35,189 nt of DNA from an uncultured bacterium (GTDB taxonomy: Bacteria > Bacillota > Clostridia > Lachnospirales > Lachnospiraceae), in NCBI GenBank assembly GCA_947651225.1, contig CANSYK010000034.1:1-35189 (forward strand), in the 5' to 3' direction. The position numbers and the translations under genes were made by a program. Under the pieces are notes generated by a model that worked only from the letters and a program-made list of their open reading frames with translations, made no database searches and was not told where the DNA came from. Every line of letters begins with the position of its first letter. The first letter of the stretch is position 1. Below are positions 17,979 through 25,243 of this stretch, one piece after another.

Positions 17979-18007
17979 AGTATATGAACAGGCACCGTAT
18001 TTTATAC
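17979..18007 (-). promoter_or_regulatory. Possible sigma-E promoter of yabP-yabQ-divIC
   Basis: Minus-strand GTATAAA (18001-18007) and CATATACT (17979-17986) are 14 bp apart. This is close to the Bacillus sigma-E pattern (KMATATT, about 14 bp, CATACANT). In Bacillus yabP and yabQ are sigma-E genes. Two positions differ in each box. Confidence 0.5.
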
Positions 18008-18028
18008 CAGACAAAATGACATATATTT

Positions 18029-18055
18029 AAAAAGAACGCCAAACCAGCGTTCTTT
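18029..18055 (-). terminator. Terminator after rqcP
   Basis: A perfect 9-bp stem AAAGAACGC/GCGTTCTTT (18031-18039 and 18047-18055, 7-base loop), with extra U residues following on the minus strand. It separates rqcP from yabP. Confidence 0.75.
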
Positions 18056-18105
18056 CCAGGACATATTAAAGAACTAAAAAAGCCTGACTAATTACAGTTC
18101 CTTCG

Positions 18106-18345
18106 CTACAAAACTTTATATAGTTCCTTTGCTTCTTCCTTTTTGTAGGTTTCTTCAATACTTAAAACCTCAACCTTTACTACTTTATCACCAAATGTAA
18201 TCTCAATGATATCTCCTACCTTCACATTAAGAGAAGCTTTTGCAACTTTACCATTCACAGTAATTCTTCCCGCATCACAAGCCTCATTTGCCACTGGCCG
18301 CCTTTTAATCAGCCTTGAAACCTTCAAATACTTATCTAAACGCAT
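18106..18345 (-). CDS. rqcP: S4-domain RNA-binding protein RqcP (YabO)
   Basis: A 79-residue S4-fold protein. In Bacillus RqcP/YabO works with RqcH on stalled 50S-peptidyl-tRNA to add poly-alanine tails. The sequence is a complete S4 domain: MRLDKYLKVSRLIKRRP, EACDAGRITVNGKVAK, then VKVGDIIEITFGDK. The ATG at 18345 has AGGAGG 8 bases upstream; an in-frame ATG at 18390 would add 15 residues that do not fit the family and would overlap the hup terminator. Confidence 0.93.
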   Translation of the reverse strand: MRLDKYLKVSRLIKRRPVANEACDAGRITVNGKVAKASLNVKVGDIIEITFGDKVVKVEVLSIEETYKKEEAKELYKVL

Positions 18346-18373
18346 TCTATCAGCCTCCTCTTTCCCATTGTAA

Positions 18374-18403
18374 GAAAAGAGGTTGTACACACTGACAACC
18401 TCT
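18374..18403 (-). terminator. Terminator after hup
   Basis: A perfect 9-bp stem AGAGGTTGT/ACAACCTCT (18378-18386 and 18395-18403) with an 8-base loop, followed by TTTTC on the minus strand. It lies between hup and rqcP and may be leaky, since no clear rqcP promoter is seen. Confidence 0.65.
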
Positions 18404-18430
18404 AATCAAGACAATCCTATTCATCAATAA

Positions 18431-18703
18431 CTAGTTTACAGCATCCTTTAAAGCTTTACCAGCTTTGAACTTTGGCGCTTTAGAAGCCTTAATGCTCATC
18501 TTCTCCCCAGTCAAAGGATTTCTTCCTTCTCTCGCTGCTCTCTCAATCACTTCAAACGTACCAAATCCAACCAACTGAATCTTCTCGCCCTTCTTTAACT
18601 CATCAGTAACCACATCAATAAAAGCCTTTAAAGCCTTCTCAGAATCTTTCTTAGACAATTCTGCCTGCTCAGCGATTGCTGCAACTAATTCTGTTTTGTT
18701 CAT
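18431..18703 (-). CDS. hup: HU-family DNA-binding protein
   Basis: A 90-residue histone-like protein that bends and compacts DNA as a dimer. The whole HU fold is present: [20 protein letters not shown] helices, [20 protein letters not shown], the arm tip RNPLTGEKM and the closing [19 protein letters not shown]. It is a normal bacterial HU in length. A consensus promoter drives it and a GAGG-type site precedes the ATG. Confidence 0.97.
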   Translation of the reverse strand: MNKTELVAAIAEQAELSKKDSEKALKAFIDVVTDELKKGEKIQLVGFGTFEVIERAAREGRNPLTGEKMSIKASKAPKFKAGKALKDAVN

Positions 18704-18751
18704 GGATTAATCCTCCTCAATCATTATTTCCGTAAAAAAGTTACAAGTCTA

Positions 18752-18780
18752 TTTATACCCTCATTGCGCCTGTTTGTCAA
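18752..18780 (-). promoter_or_regulatory. Sigma-A promoter of hup
   Basis: Minus-strand -35 TTGACA (18775-18780) and -10 TATAAA (18752-18757) with a 17-bp spacer, about 45 bp before the start codon. This near-consensus promoter fits an abundant protein. Confidence 0.88.
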
Positions 18781-18875
18781 GGTTTTTGGGGAATTCTTTC
18801 CCTTTTCTGGCAGATTTCGGCTATTGCCCGCTTCATAAGTAGCAACAATAACGTTTTCAACACGGAATCCCCCTT

Positions 18876-19232
18876 CTAATCAATCCATGCAGCCTGGTTA
18901 TCCACATATCTCTGCTTTTCTTCCATCAACTTCTGATACTGCCTGAGCAATCCATCATCCTTCCCCAACCGCAATGTTTCCACAATCGGTTCTATTTTTT
19001 CCTCCAATGACCGCAGACCAAAATTAGAAAGAACTCCCTTTAAAGTATGCGCACTCTCAAATGCTCTTTCTATATCATGCTGTTCTAATGCTGTCTTTAA
19101 TATCTCAAAATCAGAATCCTGCATCAGTTCATCAAAACATTCAAAATAAAACTCTGTATCATTTAAAAAACGATTCATAGTCGCTTTTATATCACATCCC
19201 AGTTCTTCCAGTTTTAATAGACGCTCCTCCAT
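18876..19232 (-). CDS. HPt (histidine phosphotransfer) domain protein
   Basis: A 118-residue single-domain phosphorelay protein. The active helix is SAHTLKGVLSNFGL with the phospho-accepting His62, followed by LEEKIEPIVETLRLG and a third helix. No kinase or receiver domain is attached. No hybrid kinase or receiver gene is adjacent, so its partners lie elsewhere. The preceding leader holds two inverted repeats and a possible promoter (19249-19316). The gene sits between hup and spoVT but appears to be transcribed alone. A role in a sporulation or other phosphorelay is only a guess. Confidence 0.88.
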   Translation of the reverse strand: MEERLLKLEELGCDIKATMNRFLNDTEFYFECFDELMQDSDFEILKTALEQHDIERAFESAHTLKGVLSNFGLRSLEEKIEPIVETLRLGKDDGLLRQYQKLMEEKQRYVDNQAAWID

Positions 19233-19248
19233 CTCTATCCCCCGTCTT

Positions 19249-19316
19249 TCTCAATTTTGAATGCCCTCTCAAAATTGAGAAAGCATTAATAAGTAGTTTG
19301 AAAAGAACTTTCAAAC
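19249..19316 (-). promoter_or_regulatory. Promoter with two inverted repeats upstream of the HPt gene
   Basis: Minus-strand -35 TTGAAA (19309-19314) and -10 TATTAA (19286-19291) are 17 bp apart. An inverted repeat GTTTGAAA/TTTCAAAC (19296-19303, 19309-19316) covers the -35 and spacer. A second, perfect 12-bp repeat TCTCAATTTTGA/TCAAAATTGAGA (19249-19260, 19269-19280) lies in the leader close to the start codon. The first looks like an operator; the second may be an operator or an RNA hairpin controlling translation. Confidence 0.5.
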
Positions 19317-19333
19317 TTATCCTCCTAATTCAC

Positions 19334-19370
19334 AAAAAGTCCCTGATTGGATTATATCAAAGGGACTTTT
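19334..19370 (-). terminator. Terminator after spoVT
   Basis: A perfect 10-bp stem AAAAGTCCCT/AGGGACTTTT (19335-19344 and 19361-19370) with a 16-base loop and U residues following on the minus strand, 50 bases after the spoVT stop. Confidence 0.82.
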
Positions 19371-19419
19371 CGTGGTCAATGCAGTTATATGGATTATATT
19401 TACAGGAAAAACTCTCAGG

Positions 19420-19962
19420 TTACTGTTCCATCTGTTTTCCCAGAAAATTTGCAGCAAAGGAAACAAGATTTTCTTCCGCTTCCCCAAATTTTTTATCCGA
19501 ATTTTTCGTCAAAAGAATCACACTTCCCATCACATCACCCTCAACGATAATTGGATAAATCACTTCACAAGCATATTTCTTTTCTTCGTTTGCCACCGGA
19601 ACATAACTCTGTGTATGGTCTGTCGTAACCTTTTCCCGGTTTGCGATTACCTTTTCCATTTCTTTACTGATTGGTTTCTGTAATAACTCCTTTTTACCGC
19701 TGGATGAAACTGCAATAAAATGATCTCTGTCTGTTACCGCCACAATACCTCCAGAAGTCTGCGCCAATGAATCTACATATTGCTTTGCTAGTTCTCCCAG
19801 TTCCACAATCGGTGAATACTTTTTTAAAATAATCTCTCCCTCACGGTCTGTATAAATTTCCAACGAATCACCTTCCCTGATCCGTAATGTTCTTCTAATC
19901 TCCTTTGGAATCACCACACGCCCCAAATCATCAATACGTCTGACTATGCCCGTTGCCTTCAT
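19420..19962 (-). CDS. spoVT: Stage V sporulation protein T (AbrB-type regulator)
   Basis: A 180-residue transcription regulator of late forespore genes. The N-terminal AbrB swapped-hairpin domain reads MKATGIVRRIDDLGRVVIPK then EIRRTLRIREGDSLEIY (residues 1-50). A C-terminal GAF-like domain (about 56-178) includes SLAQTSGGIVAVTDRDHFIAV. The ATG at 19962 is chosen because SpoVT proteins begin there and GGAGGAG stands 10 bases upstream; an in-frame start at 20052 would add 30 unrelated residues. It is monocistronic. A sigma-G promoter is expected from Bacillus, but I could not place one confidently. Confidence 0.95.
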   Translation of the reverse strand: MKATGIVRRIDDLGRVVIPKEIRRTLRIREGDSLEIYTDREGEIILKKYSPIVELGELAKQYVDSLAQTSGGIVAVTDRDHFIAVSSSGKKELLQKPISKEMEKVIANREKVTTDHTQSYVPVANEEKKYACEVIYPIIVEGDVMGSVILLTKNSDKKFGEAEENLVSFAANFLGKQMEQ

Positions 19963-20061
19963 TTGCCAATTTCTCCTCCATTTCTCACTTTTTCTATGAG
20001 TTATAGTAATTTTACTATTTTTCTCACTTCCGATTAGGCTGCTTAGCAGCATAAATACCCA

Positions 20062-20087
20062 ACAAAAGAACGCTGTTTTTGCGTTCT
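20062..20087 (-). terminator. Hairpin in the spoVT-GH31 gap
   Basis: A 7-bp stem AGAACGC/GCGTTCT (20067-20073 and 20081-20087) followed on the minus strand by TTTTGTTGG, a plausible terminator for transcription from the GH31 gene. A second short fold, GCCAG/CTGGC, lies near 20113-20132. The rest of the gene gap 19963-20411 is AT-rich with no gene or strong site that I can identify. Confidence 0.4.
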
Positions 20088-20411
20088 CGCTATGTGTAAC
20101 CTAAAAATCCCTGGCCAGTGCTTTTTGCTGGCTTAAAATTTTCTTTACACATTTGTTATGAAGTTAGTATGTGAAAATGAAAAAGAATTATACAAAAAAA
20201 TTTGATGGCTCATCTTTGCAATTTACTAAAGATTGACAATTTTCATCATACCTAATCATATATTTTAAAATCCTATCATAGCATCAAAAATACTTTTCAA
20301 ACACAACATTCCATGCTTCTATCCAATCAACACCGTTTTCCCTTCAAAGCAAAACCATAATGCCGGATTCTTTCTTTATGCAATCCCTTTTCCCTCTAAA
20401 ACTGCATCATA

Positions 20412-22670
20412 TTAACACACAACAGCCTTAATATCCTGATATTTTCCTTCAAAGCCTTCATGCAGCATCTTTACTTTAAGGCCATTACTGCGTTTTTCAG
20501 AAAAAATAAATTCATATAAATTATATTCTCCATTTTCATAGGCAAAATCAATACCATTATCCTGATAATGCACATACCGGCACTCTTCCTGTACTTCCTG
20601 CTTTCTTCCAAAAATTGCCGTTTTTTTGGTTGATTCTGGATAATATTCCAGCGTCAGCGCCTTTATATGTTCTGGTTCAATCGAATGCAGCCCTTCATAA
20701 ACAGGAAGAATACTTCCGGCTTTCACATAAAGAGGGCAGATATTAAGAGGGGCTTCTTTTAAAATATAACATCCTCCCGTAATCCTCTCCCTGGTCCAAT
20801 AATCTACCCAAATCCCTTCCGGCAGATACACCATTCTTTCCCTTGCCCCCTGCTGTGTAACCGGGGCAACAAGTATACAGCTTCCCACCAAATATTCGTC
20901 ATTACATTCCCATGTATTTTTATCCTGCTGGTAATGCATTACCAATGGCCGCAGAACAGGAAGCCCTGTTTTCGTTTCCTCATAGCATAAATCATACAAA
21001 TAGGGAAGGTACTTATACCTTAATTCAATATATTTCCGATTAATATCAAGTGTTTCTTTGTCAAATACCCATGGTTCCTGACGTCTTGTATCTTTCGCAC
21101 TATGGTTTCTAAAAAGCGGAGAAAAACAGGCAGCCTCAATCCAGCGGCTCAGCAGTTCTGGCGTTGTATGGGCGCCAAAACCTCCGATATCTGTACCAAC
21201 TATTGGCATTCCAGACATTCCAAGGTTTAGCATCTGCGGAATAGACATCTGTAAATGTGCCCAAAGGCTCTGATTATCACCGGTCCACACTGTTGTGTAT
21301 TTCTGGGAACCGCTGTAGCATGCCCTCGTAATAACAAACGGACGCCTTCCATCATGTTTTTTCAAGCCTTCATAGGTTGCCTTTGCCATCAAATGCCCAT
21401 AAACATTGTGTACCTCCTTGTGCAACCGTGGCAAATCATCCCCTGAAAATACAATATCCTCTGGAAGAGGCCCTTTAAAACTTGCAGGCTCATTCATATC
21501 ATTCCAGATTCCACGAATTCCCTGCTCTGTAAGGATTTTCGTCTGGTTTCCCCACCACTCTCTTACTTTCTTAGAAGTAAAGTCTGGAAATACAGAATCT
21601 CCCGGCCAGACCGCATTATGATAGACATTCCCTTCTGCGTCCTTTGCAAAATAACCATTCTCCATTCCCTCATCATACATATGATAGCCTTCTTCGGCCT
21701 TTGTCCCTGGATCAATAATCGTTACCAGCTTAATCCCCATCTGTGAAAGTTCATCACTTAATTTTTCCAGGCTCGGAAATGTTTCCTCATTATTTGTAAA
21801 AACTTTAAAATGATCCATATAGTCAATGTCAAGATGAATCGCATCACATGGTATTCCATATGTCCTGAAATTTTTTGCAAGACAGAGCACCTCCTCTGCG
21901 CTTGCGTAACTCCACCTTGACTGATGGTACCCTAACGTCCACATCTGCGGAAGCGGTGCCCGCCCGGTAAGCCCTGTATATCCTTCTACAATATCCGCAA
22001 TCGTATCTCCTGCAATAAAATAATAATCAAGTTCTCCTTCCACTGCACCAAAAGAATAATACTGGCTACTTTCAAATCCCATATCAAAATAAGATTTATA
22101 AGTGTTATCCATGAAAATTCCGTAAACAGATTCCTCCCGTAATACAATAAAGAAAGGAATTGATTTATACATGGCACGGAATGTAGGATTTTCCACCTGT
22201 GGATCAGGATTATCAGAATTCCACATAATATAGTCATAGCCTTTCTTATTTAAAAAGCCTGTTTTATCTCCCAGTCCGTAAATCACTTCATCTCCAAACA
22301 GCTTCTTTACCACTCTGAATTTACAATCATCTTCTCCGGCATGAACAACATGTCCCTCCTGACGCATTTGCTCTGACTCTTCTTCTGATAATTTCTGGAT
22401 TTCTGGCTCCTGTTCTCCTTCATAATCCGCACAAAGAATCTTCTGCCTTTTATCATAAATCTTTAATGTACCATCCTTCTCGGCATAAACAGTAAGGTAA
22501 TCCGTTTCCACTGCTGTTACCGACTTTCCGGCACCCGTAATTTCTCTTAGTCCTCTTTTTAAACCCAAATCTTCTTCTACTGCAAAAGAGCCTGTTTTGG
22601 TATCGGAAGAATGAATCCTCAAAATCCTATCTGTTATTGCATCAATATATATATTTTCCCCAATTTTCAT
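20412..22670 (-). CDS. Glycoside hydrolase family 31 alpha-glucosidase
   Basis: A 752-residue retaining alpha-glycosidase. The catalytic nucleophile is Asp391 in GIWNDMNEPASF and the acid/base is Asp465 in VWTGDNQSLW. The substrate-site strands TLGYHQSRWSY and HLDIDYMDHFKVF lie at about 246-292, and an N-terminal beta-sandwich precedes the barrel. No signal peptide is present, so it acts on imported oligosaccharides in the cytoplasm. GGAG precedes the ATG by 7 bases. It lies downstream of a beta-lactamase-like hydrolase gene, possibly co-transcribed. The exact substrate (maltose, isomaltose, xyloside) cannot be told; alpha-glucosidase is the most likely. A ROK glucokinase elsewhere in the window could take up its product. 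Confidence 0.92.
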   Translation of the reverse strand: MKIGENIYIDAITDRILRIHSSDTKTGSFAVEEDLGLKRGLREITGAGKSVTAVETDYLTVYAEKDGTLKIYDKRQKILCADYEGEQEPEIQKLSEEESEQMRQEGHVVHAGEDDCKFRVVKKLFGDEVIYGLGDKTGFLNKKGYDYIMWNSDNPDPQVENPTFRAMYKSIPFFIVLREESVYGIFMDNTYKSYFDMGFESSQYYSFGAVEGELDYYFIAGDTIADIVEGYTGLTGRAPLPQMWTLGYHQSRWSYASAEEVLCLAKNFRTYGIPCDAIHLDIDYMDHFKVFTNNEETFPSLEKLSDELSQMGIKLVTIIDPGTKAEEGYHMYDEGMENGYFAKDAEGNVYHNAVWPGDSVFPDFTSKKVREWWGNQTKILTEQGIRGIWNDMNEPASFKGPLPEDIVFSGDDLPRLHKEVHNVYGHLMAKATYEGLKKHDGRRPFVITRACYSGSQKYTTVWTGDNQSLWAHLQMSIPQMLNLGMSGMPIVGTDIGGFGAHTTPELLSRWIEAACFSPLFRNHSAKDTRRQEPWVFDKETLDINRKYIELRYKYLPYLYDLCYEETKTGLPVLRPLVMHYQQDKNTWECNDEYLVGSCILVAPVTQQGARERMVYLPEGIWVDYWTRERITGGCYILKEAPLNICPLYVKAGSILPVYEGLHSIEPEHIKALTLEYYPESTKKTAIFGRKQEVQEECRYVHYQDNGIDFAYENGEYNLYEFIFSEKRSNGLKVKMLHEGFEGKYQDIKAVVC

Positions 22671-22834
22671 ATCATTTCTCCATTCTTAATCAAATCCATA
22701 CTAGAGCGTTGCTCCATTTACAAAATGCACCTCACGCTTTGTGAAAAATTTGTACTTCGTTCTATTTACTCTAAGGCAGAATATACAATATTTCGGATTA
22801 CCTGCACATTGCGGTGCCCATTCCCGCCACATTT

Positions 22835-23962
22835 CTAAATCACATATATAATTCCCAAATCCTCTTTCGGATCCATACATGCATAACAGCCAAGCCAGCC
22901 ATCCCAACCATACTCTCCTTCGGAACCAAGCTGTTTCGCTTCTCCTACATCCAGCATGACACGCATCAAATTTCCATAGCCATACCCCTGTAACTGCTCC
23001 CAGTCAAGCCACGGGAGCTGTTCCTTATTAAGATGATTCCTCGTCATACATTCTACCGTTTTTCTCCCCAGAATGCGCACACCATTGTAAGTCCCTTTCC
23101 CAAGCATCATTTTAACAAATTTACTGTAATCGTCTACCGTTGAAACAAGCCCTGCCCCGCCAGACTCAAATGCCGGTTTCTTTAAATGCATGTAGGACAG
23201 ACCAAGATGCTGCCAGGTACATGGTTCCAAAGTCTGTGTTTCTGGCATAAACTGATAATTCTGGCAAAAGCGCCCCTGCTTTTCCTCTGGTACATAAAAG
23301 TCTGTATCAACCATTCCGAGCGGTTCAAAAATCGTTTCCTTTAAATATTCCCCATATGTCTTCTTTGTAATTACTTCAATAACAGCTCCAAGTACATCTG
23401 CACAAAAACTGTAGCACCAACCTTCTCCCGGCTGAAAACGCAATGGCTGCTGGCCAATCAGGTTTGCTAAATCATAAGTTGAAGTCGGCTGGTCTTCTTC
23501 AAAAATCTTACGGTAATATTCATCAATCATCTCCTGCATTTTCATTCCTGCTGGAAAAGAAGCATCCGGATAGACAACTCCTGCCGTCATATCCATTAAA
23601 TGCTGGATTGTCACCTCTTCCCTTACTGGGACATATCCTTTTTCTGTTAAAACCTGCTGGTTTTTAAATCCTGGCAAATAGCTGCTTACTGCATCGGTAA
23701 GCTGAAGCTTCCCTTTTTCCACCAGTGACATAACAGCCACCGAAGTAACTGGTTTTGTCATAGAATAGCAACGGAAAATACTGTCTGGAGCCATTGGAAT
23801 CTTTTTTTCTTTATCTGCTTCCCCATATTCTTTCCGATAAACCTCTTCTCCTTTATGTATCACACAAATCGAAGCTCCTACAATACAATCCGGATCTTCA
23901 CTAATTCCTGATAAATTTGATGAAATTGCTTCATCCAGCCTTTCTAATACTTTCTGATTCAT
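22835..23962 (-). CDS. Serine hydrolase, class C beta-lactamase-like, probable premature stop
   Basis: A 375-residue cytoplasmic member of the penicillin-binding-protein/class C beta-lactamase superfamily (esterase EstB/6-aminohexanoate hydrolase type). The nucleophile motif is SMTK (Ser67 and Lys70 counted from this start), the second motif is YSF in GWCYSFCADVLG, and no signal peptide is present. The ATG at 23962 has GGGG 6 bases upstream; a start at 23974 has none. The frame ends at an amber codon (22835-22837) directly after IIYVI, but it stays open for 22 more codons (CGGNGHRNVQVIRNIVYSAL) to a TAA at 22766-22768. This tail looks like the natural family end, so a CAG-to-TAG change probably truncates the protein. 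True substrate is unknown. Confidence 0.85.
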   Translation of the reverse strand: MNQKVLERLDEAISSNLSGISEDPDCIVGASICVIHKGEEVYRKEYGEADKEKKIPMAPDSIFRCYSMTKPVTSVAVMSLVEKGKLQLTDAVSSYLPGFKNQQVLTEKGYVPVREEVTIQHLMDMTAGVVYPDASFPAGMKMQEMIDEYYRKIFEEDQPTSTYDLANLIGQQPLRFQPGEGWCYSFCADVLGAVIEVITKKTYGEYLKETIFEPLGMVDTDFYVPEEKQGRFCQNYQFMPETQTLEPCTWQHLGLSYMHLKKPAFESGGAGLVSTVDDYSKFVKMMLGKGTYNGVRILGRKTVECMTRNHLNKEQLPWLDWEQLQGYGYGNLMRVMLDVGEAKQLGSEGEYGWDGWLGCYACMDPKEDLGIIYVI

Positions 23963-23986
23963 AATCTTCCCCATTCTTTTGATTAT

Positions 23987-24039
23987 TACTATTTGCGGCC
24001 ATTCTAAACGTCATGCGAAAAACCAGCCGTGAATAGTAG
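23987..24039. repeat. Dispersed TATTCACGGC repeat, copy C (hairpin)
   Basis: The left arm TACTATTTGCGGCC (23987-24000) pairs imperfectly with the right arm AGCCGTGAATAGTAGC (24024-24039). The inner part ATTCTAAACGTCATGCGAAA matches copy A block by block. The element lies in the divergent gap between the hydrolase and the CmpB-type gene. Confidence 0.6.
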
Positions 24040-24092
24040 CTTTTGATTCATAATAACAAATATTTACATCTTTTTAAAAGCCTGTATACATT

Positions 24093-24120
24093 TTGCAACA
24101 TAAGACACACTAATTATACC
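24093..24120 (+). promoter_or_regulatory. Possible promoter of the CmpB-type gene
   Basis: TTGCAA (24093-24098) and TATACC (24115-24120) are 16 bp apart, 25 bases before the start codon. Each box matches consensus at four of six positions. Confidence 0.4.
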
Positions 24121-24144
24121 AAAACTTCATTGGAGGTACAACAC

Positions 24145-24561
24145 ATGGCACAATTACAGGCATATATTATTATGTTTTTAACCAGCGGTTTTCTTTATTG
24201 CGGCATCGAAATCCTTGCCAGGGGATATTCGCATATTTCCATGCTGCTTGCCGGAGGAACCTGTTTTCTTCTAGTCGGCGCCATAGAATATATAACAGGA
24301 AGCTCTGCTTCCTTTCTGCTCCAGATGCTCCTTTGCGGAATTATGATTACTACAGTAGAACTGTTATTCGGACTTGTCGTCAACCGCCAGCTCCACTTGA
24401 ATGTATGGGATTATTCTGGCTTACAGTATAATTTTCAGGGACAAATCTGCCTGCTTTATTCCATCTTCTGGTTTCTCTTGTCCGCTCCAGTCATTCTACT
24501 GCATGACTATATGAAATTTCTGCTGTTAGACATCCAAGTTCCCCATTACCATATATTCTAA
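24145..24561 (+). CDS. Small membrane protein, CmpB/putative ABC-transporter type IV family
   Basis: A 138-residue integral membrane protein with about four hydrophobic segments (residues 4-24, 28-48, 52-75, 100-122). The phrase NVWDYSGLQYNFQGQICL, followed by a Trp-rich helix, is the hallmark of the ABC_trans_CmpB family, whose members are labelled putative ABC transporters without a proven role. The ATG at 24145 has GGAGG 8 bases upstream; upstream in-frame ATGs lack a site. It is one of only two plus-strand genes in the window, stands alone, and has no ATPase partner. It ends at two hairpins shared with the convergent HPr-like gene. Confidence 0.8.
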   Translation: MAQLQAYIIMFLTSGFLYCGIEILARGYSHISMLLAGGTCFLLVGAIEYITGSSASFLLQMLLCGIMITTVELLFGLVVNRQLHLNVWDYSGLQYNFQGQICLLYSIFWFLLSAPVILLHDYMKFLLLDIQVPHYHIF

Positions 24562-24564
24562 AAT

Positions 24565-24589
24565 AGCGCACCAACAAAATCGGTGCGCT
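24565..24589 (+). terminator. Hairpin after the CmpB-type gene
   Basis: An 8-bp stem AGCGCACC/GGTGCGCT (24565-24572 and 24582-24589), directly after the stop codon, with only a weak T-tract. Confidence 0.5.
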
Positions 24590-24628
24590 TGCGATCACTA
24601 TATTATAACACAATTTCCCAGTGCATAA

Positions 24629-24668
24629 AAGAAACCGGCTGTCTTATCCCAAAGGCAACCGGTTTCTT
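24629..24668. terminator. Bidirectional terminator between convergent genes
   Basis: A perfect 10-bp stem AAGAAACCGG/CCGGTTTCTT (24629-24638 and 24659-24668), followed by CTCTTTTTTC on the plus strand and by TTTATGC on the minus strand. It serves both the CmpB-type gene and the HPr-like gene. Confidence 0.8.
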
Positions 24669-24697
24669 CTCTTTTTTCTTTTGTCTGACCTTCTCAT

Positions 24698-24934
24698 TTA
24701 TGCTACTGCCACCCAACTTAAATCATTGGCAAGCTTTTCCTTTTCCTGACGATTTCCATTGCAGGTTACCCACATCTGGTTTCTTAAATCAATCGTCATA
24801 ATCCCCAAAATAGACTTAGCATCTACACAGTAGCTTCCACAATACAGGTCTACATCAGAATCATAACCTGATACTAAGTGTACAAACTTATTTACATCAG
24901 CAACATTCTTGAATTTAATTTGGATCTTTTCCAT
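24698..24934 (-). CDS. HPr-like protein lacking the catalytic histidine (Crh-like)
   Basis: A 78-residue protein with the fold pattern of the phosphotransferase carrier HPr. The regulatory serine region is intact: CVDAKSILGIMTIDL with Ser41 in the place of HPr Ser46. The catalytic stretch (GxHARPA in true HPr) is replaced by VADVNKFVHL, so His15 is absent and sugar phosphotransfer is not expected. Bacillus Crh also lacks this histidine and serves only as a Ser-phosphorylated co-regulator of CcpA; a similar role is inferred. AAGGAGA precedes the ATG by 10 bases. The gene has a long upstream region with three phased repeats (25073-25122) and follows an AraC regulator gene. Confidence 0.85.
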   Translation of the reverse strand: MEKIQIKFKNVADVNKFVHLVSGYDSDVDLYCGSYCVDAKSILGIMTIDLRNQMWVTCNGNRQEKEKLANDLSWVAVA

Positions 24935-25072
24935 ATATGCTCACTCTCCTTCATTTGTGGAACTGCTTTTTACTTTGCGCAATTCCTTATACATTTCGCA
25001 TACTATTTATCCAATACATTATATTCAAATCCCCCATCAAGTGTTGAAGATAGTATCATATTTTTTCTGGTA

Positions 25073-25122
25073 TTTTTATACATTTTCTTTTCGTTTTTAT
25101 ACGTTTTCTCCATTTTTATACA
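25073..25122. promoter_or_regulatory. Three phased direct repeats upstream of the HPr-like gene
   Basis: TTTTTATAC(A/G)TTTT occurs at 25073, 25094 and 25113, that is at 21- and 19-bp steps, about two helical turns. The sites lie 140-190 bp before the HPr-like start, within the 309-base gene gap 24935-25243. They could be a regulator-binding array, but the sequence is very AT-rich. Confidence 0.45.
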
Positions 25123-25169
25123 TTTTTGGTCACTATTTACAGTCAATAATACTATTTTTTATTTTATTT

Positions 25170-25189
25170 CTGTAATAGTTACTATTCAG
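25170..25189. promoter_or_regulatory. Palindrome in the AraC/HPr-like gap
   Basis: The palindrome CTGTAATAGTTACTATTCAG has a perfect AATAGT-T-ACTATT core. It lies 55 bases after the AraC-gene stop and 50 bases above the phased repeats. It could be an operator. No U-run follows, so it is not a terminator. Confidence 0.35.
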
Positions 25190-25243
25190 TTTTAAAAACA
25201 ACCTGTAATGTATGCCATATTGCTGAAAATCACAATAGATTAT

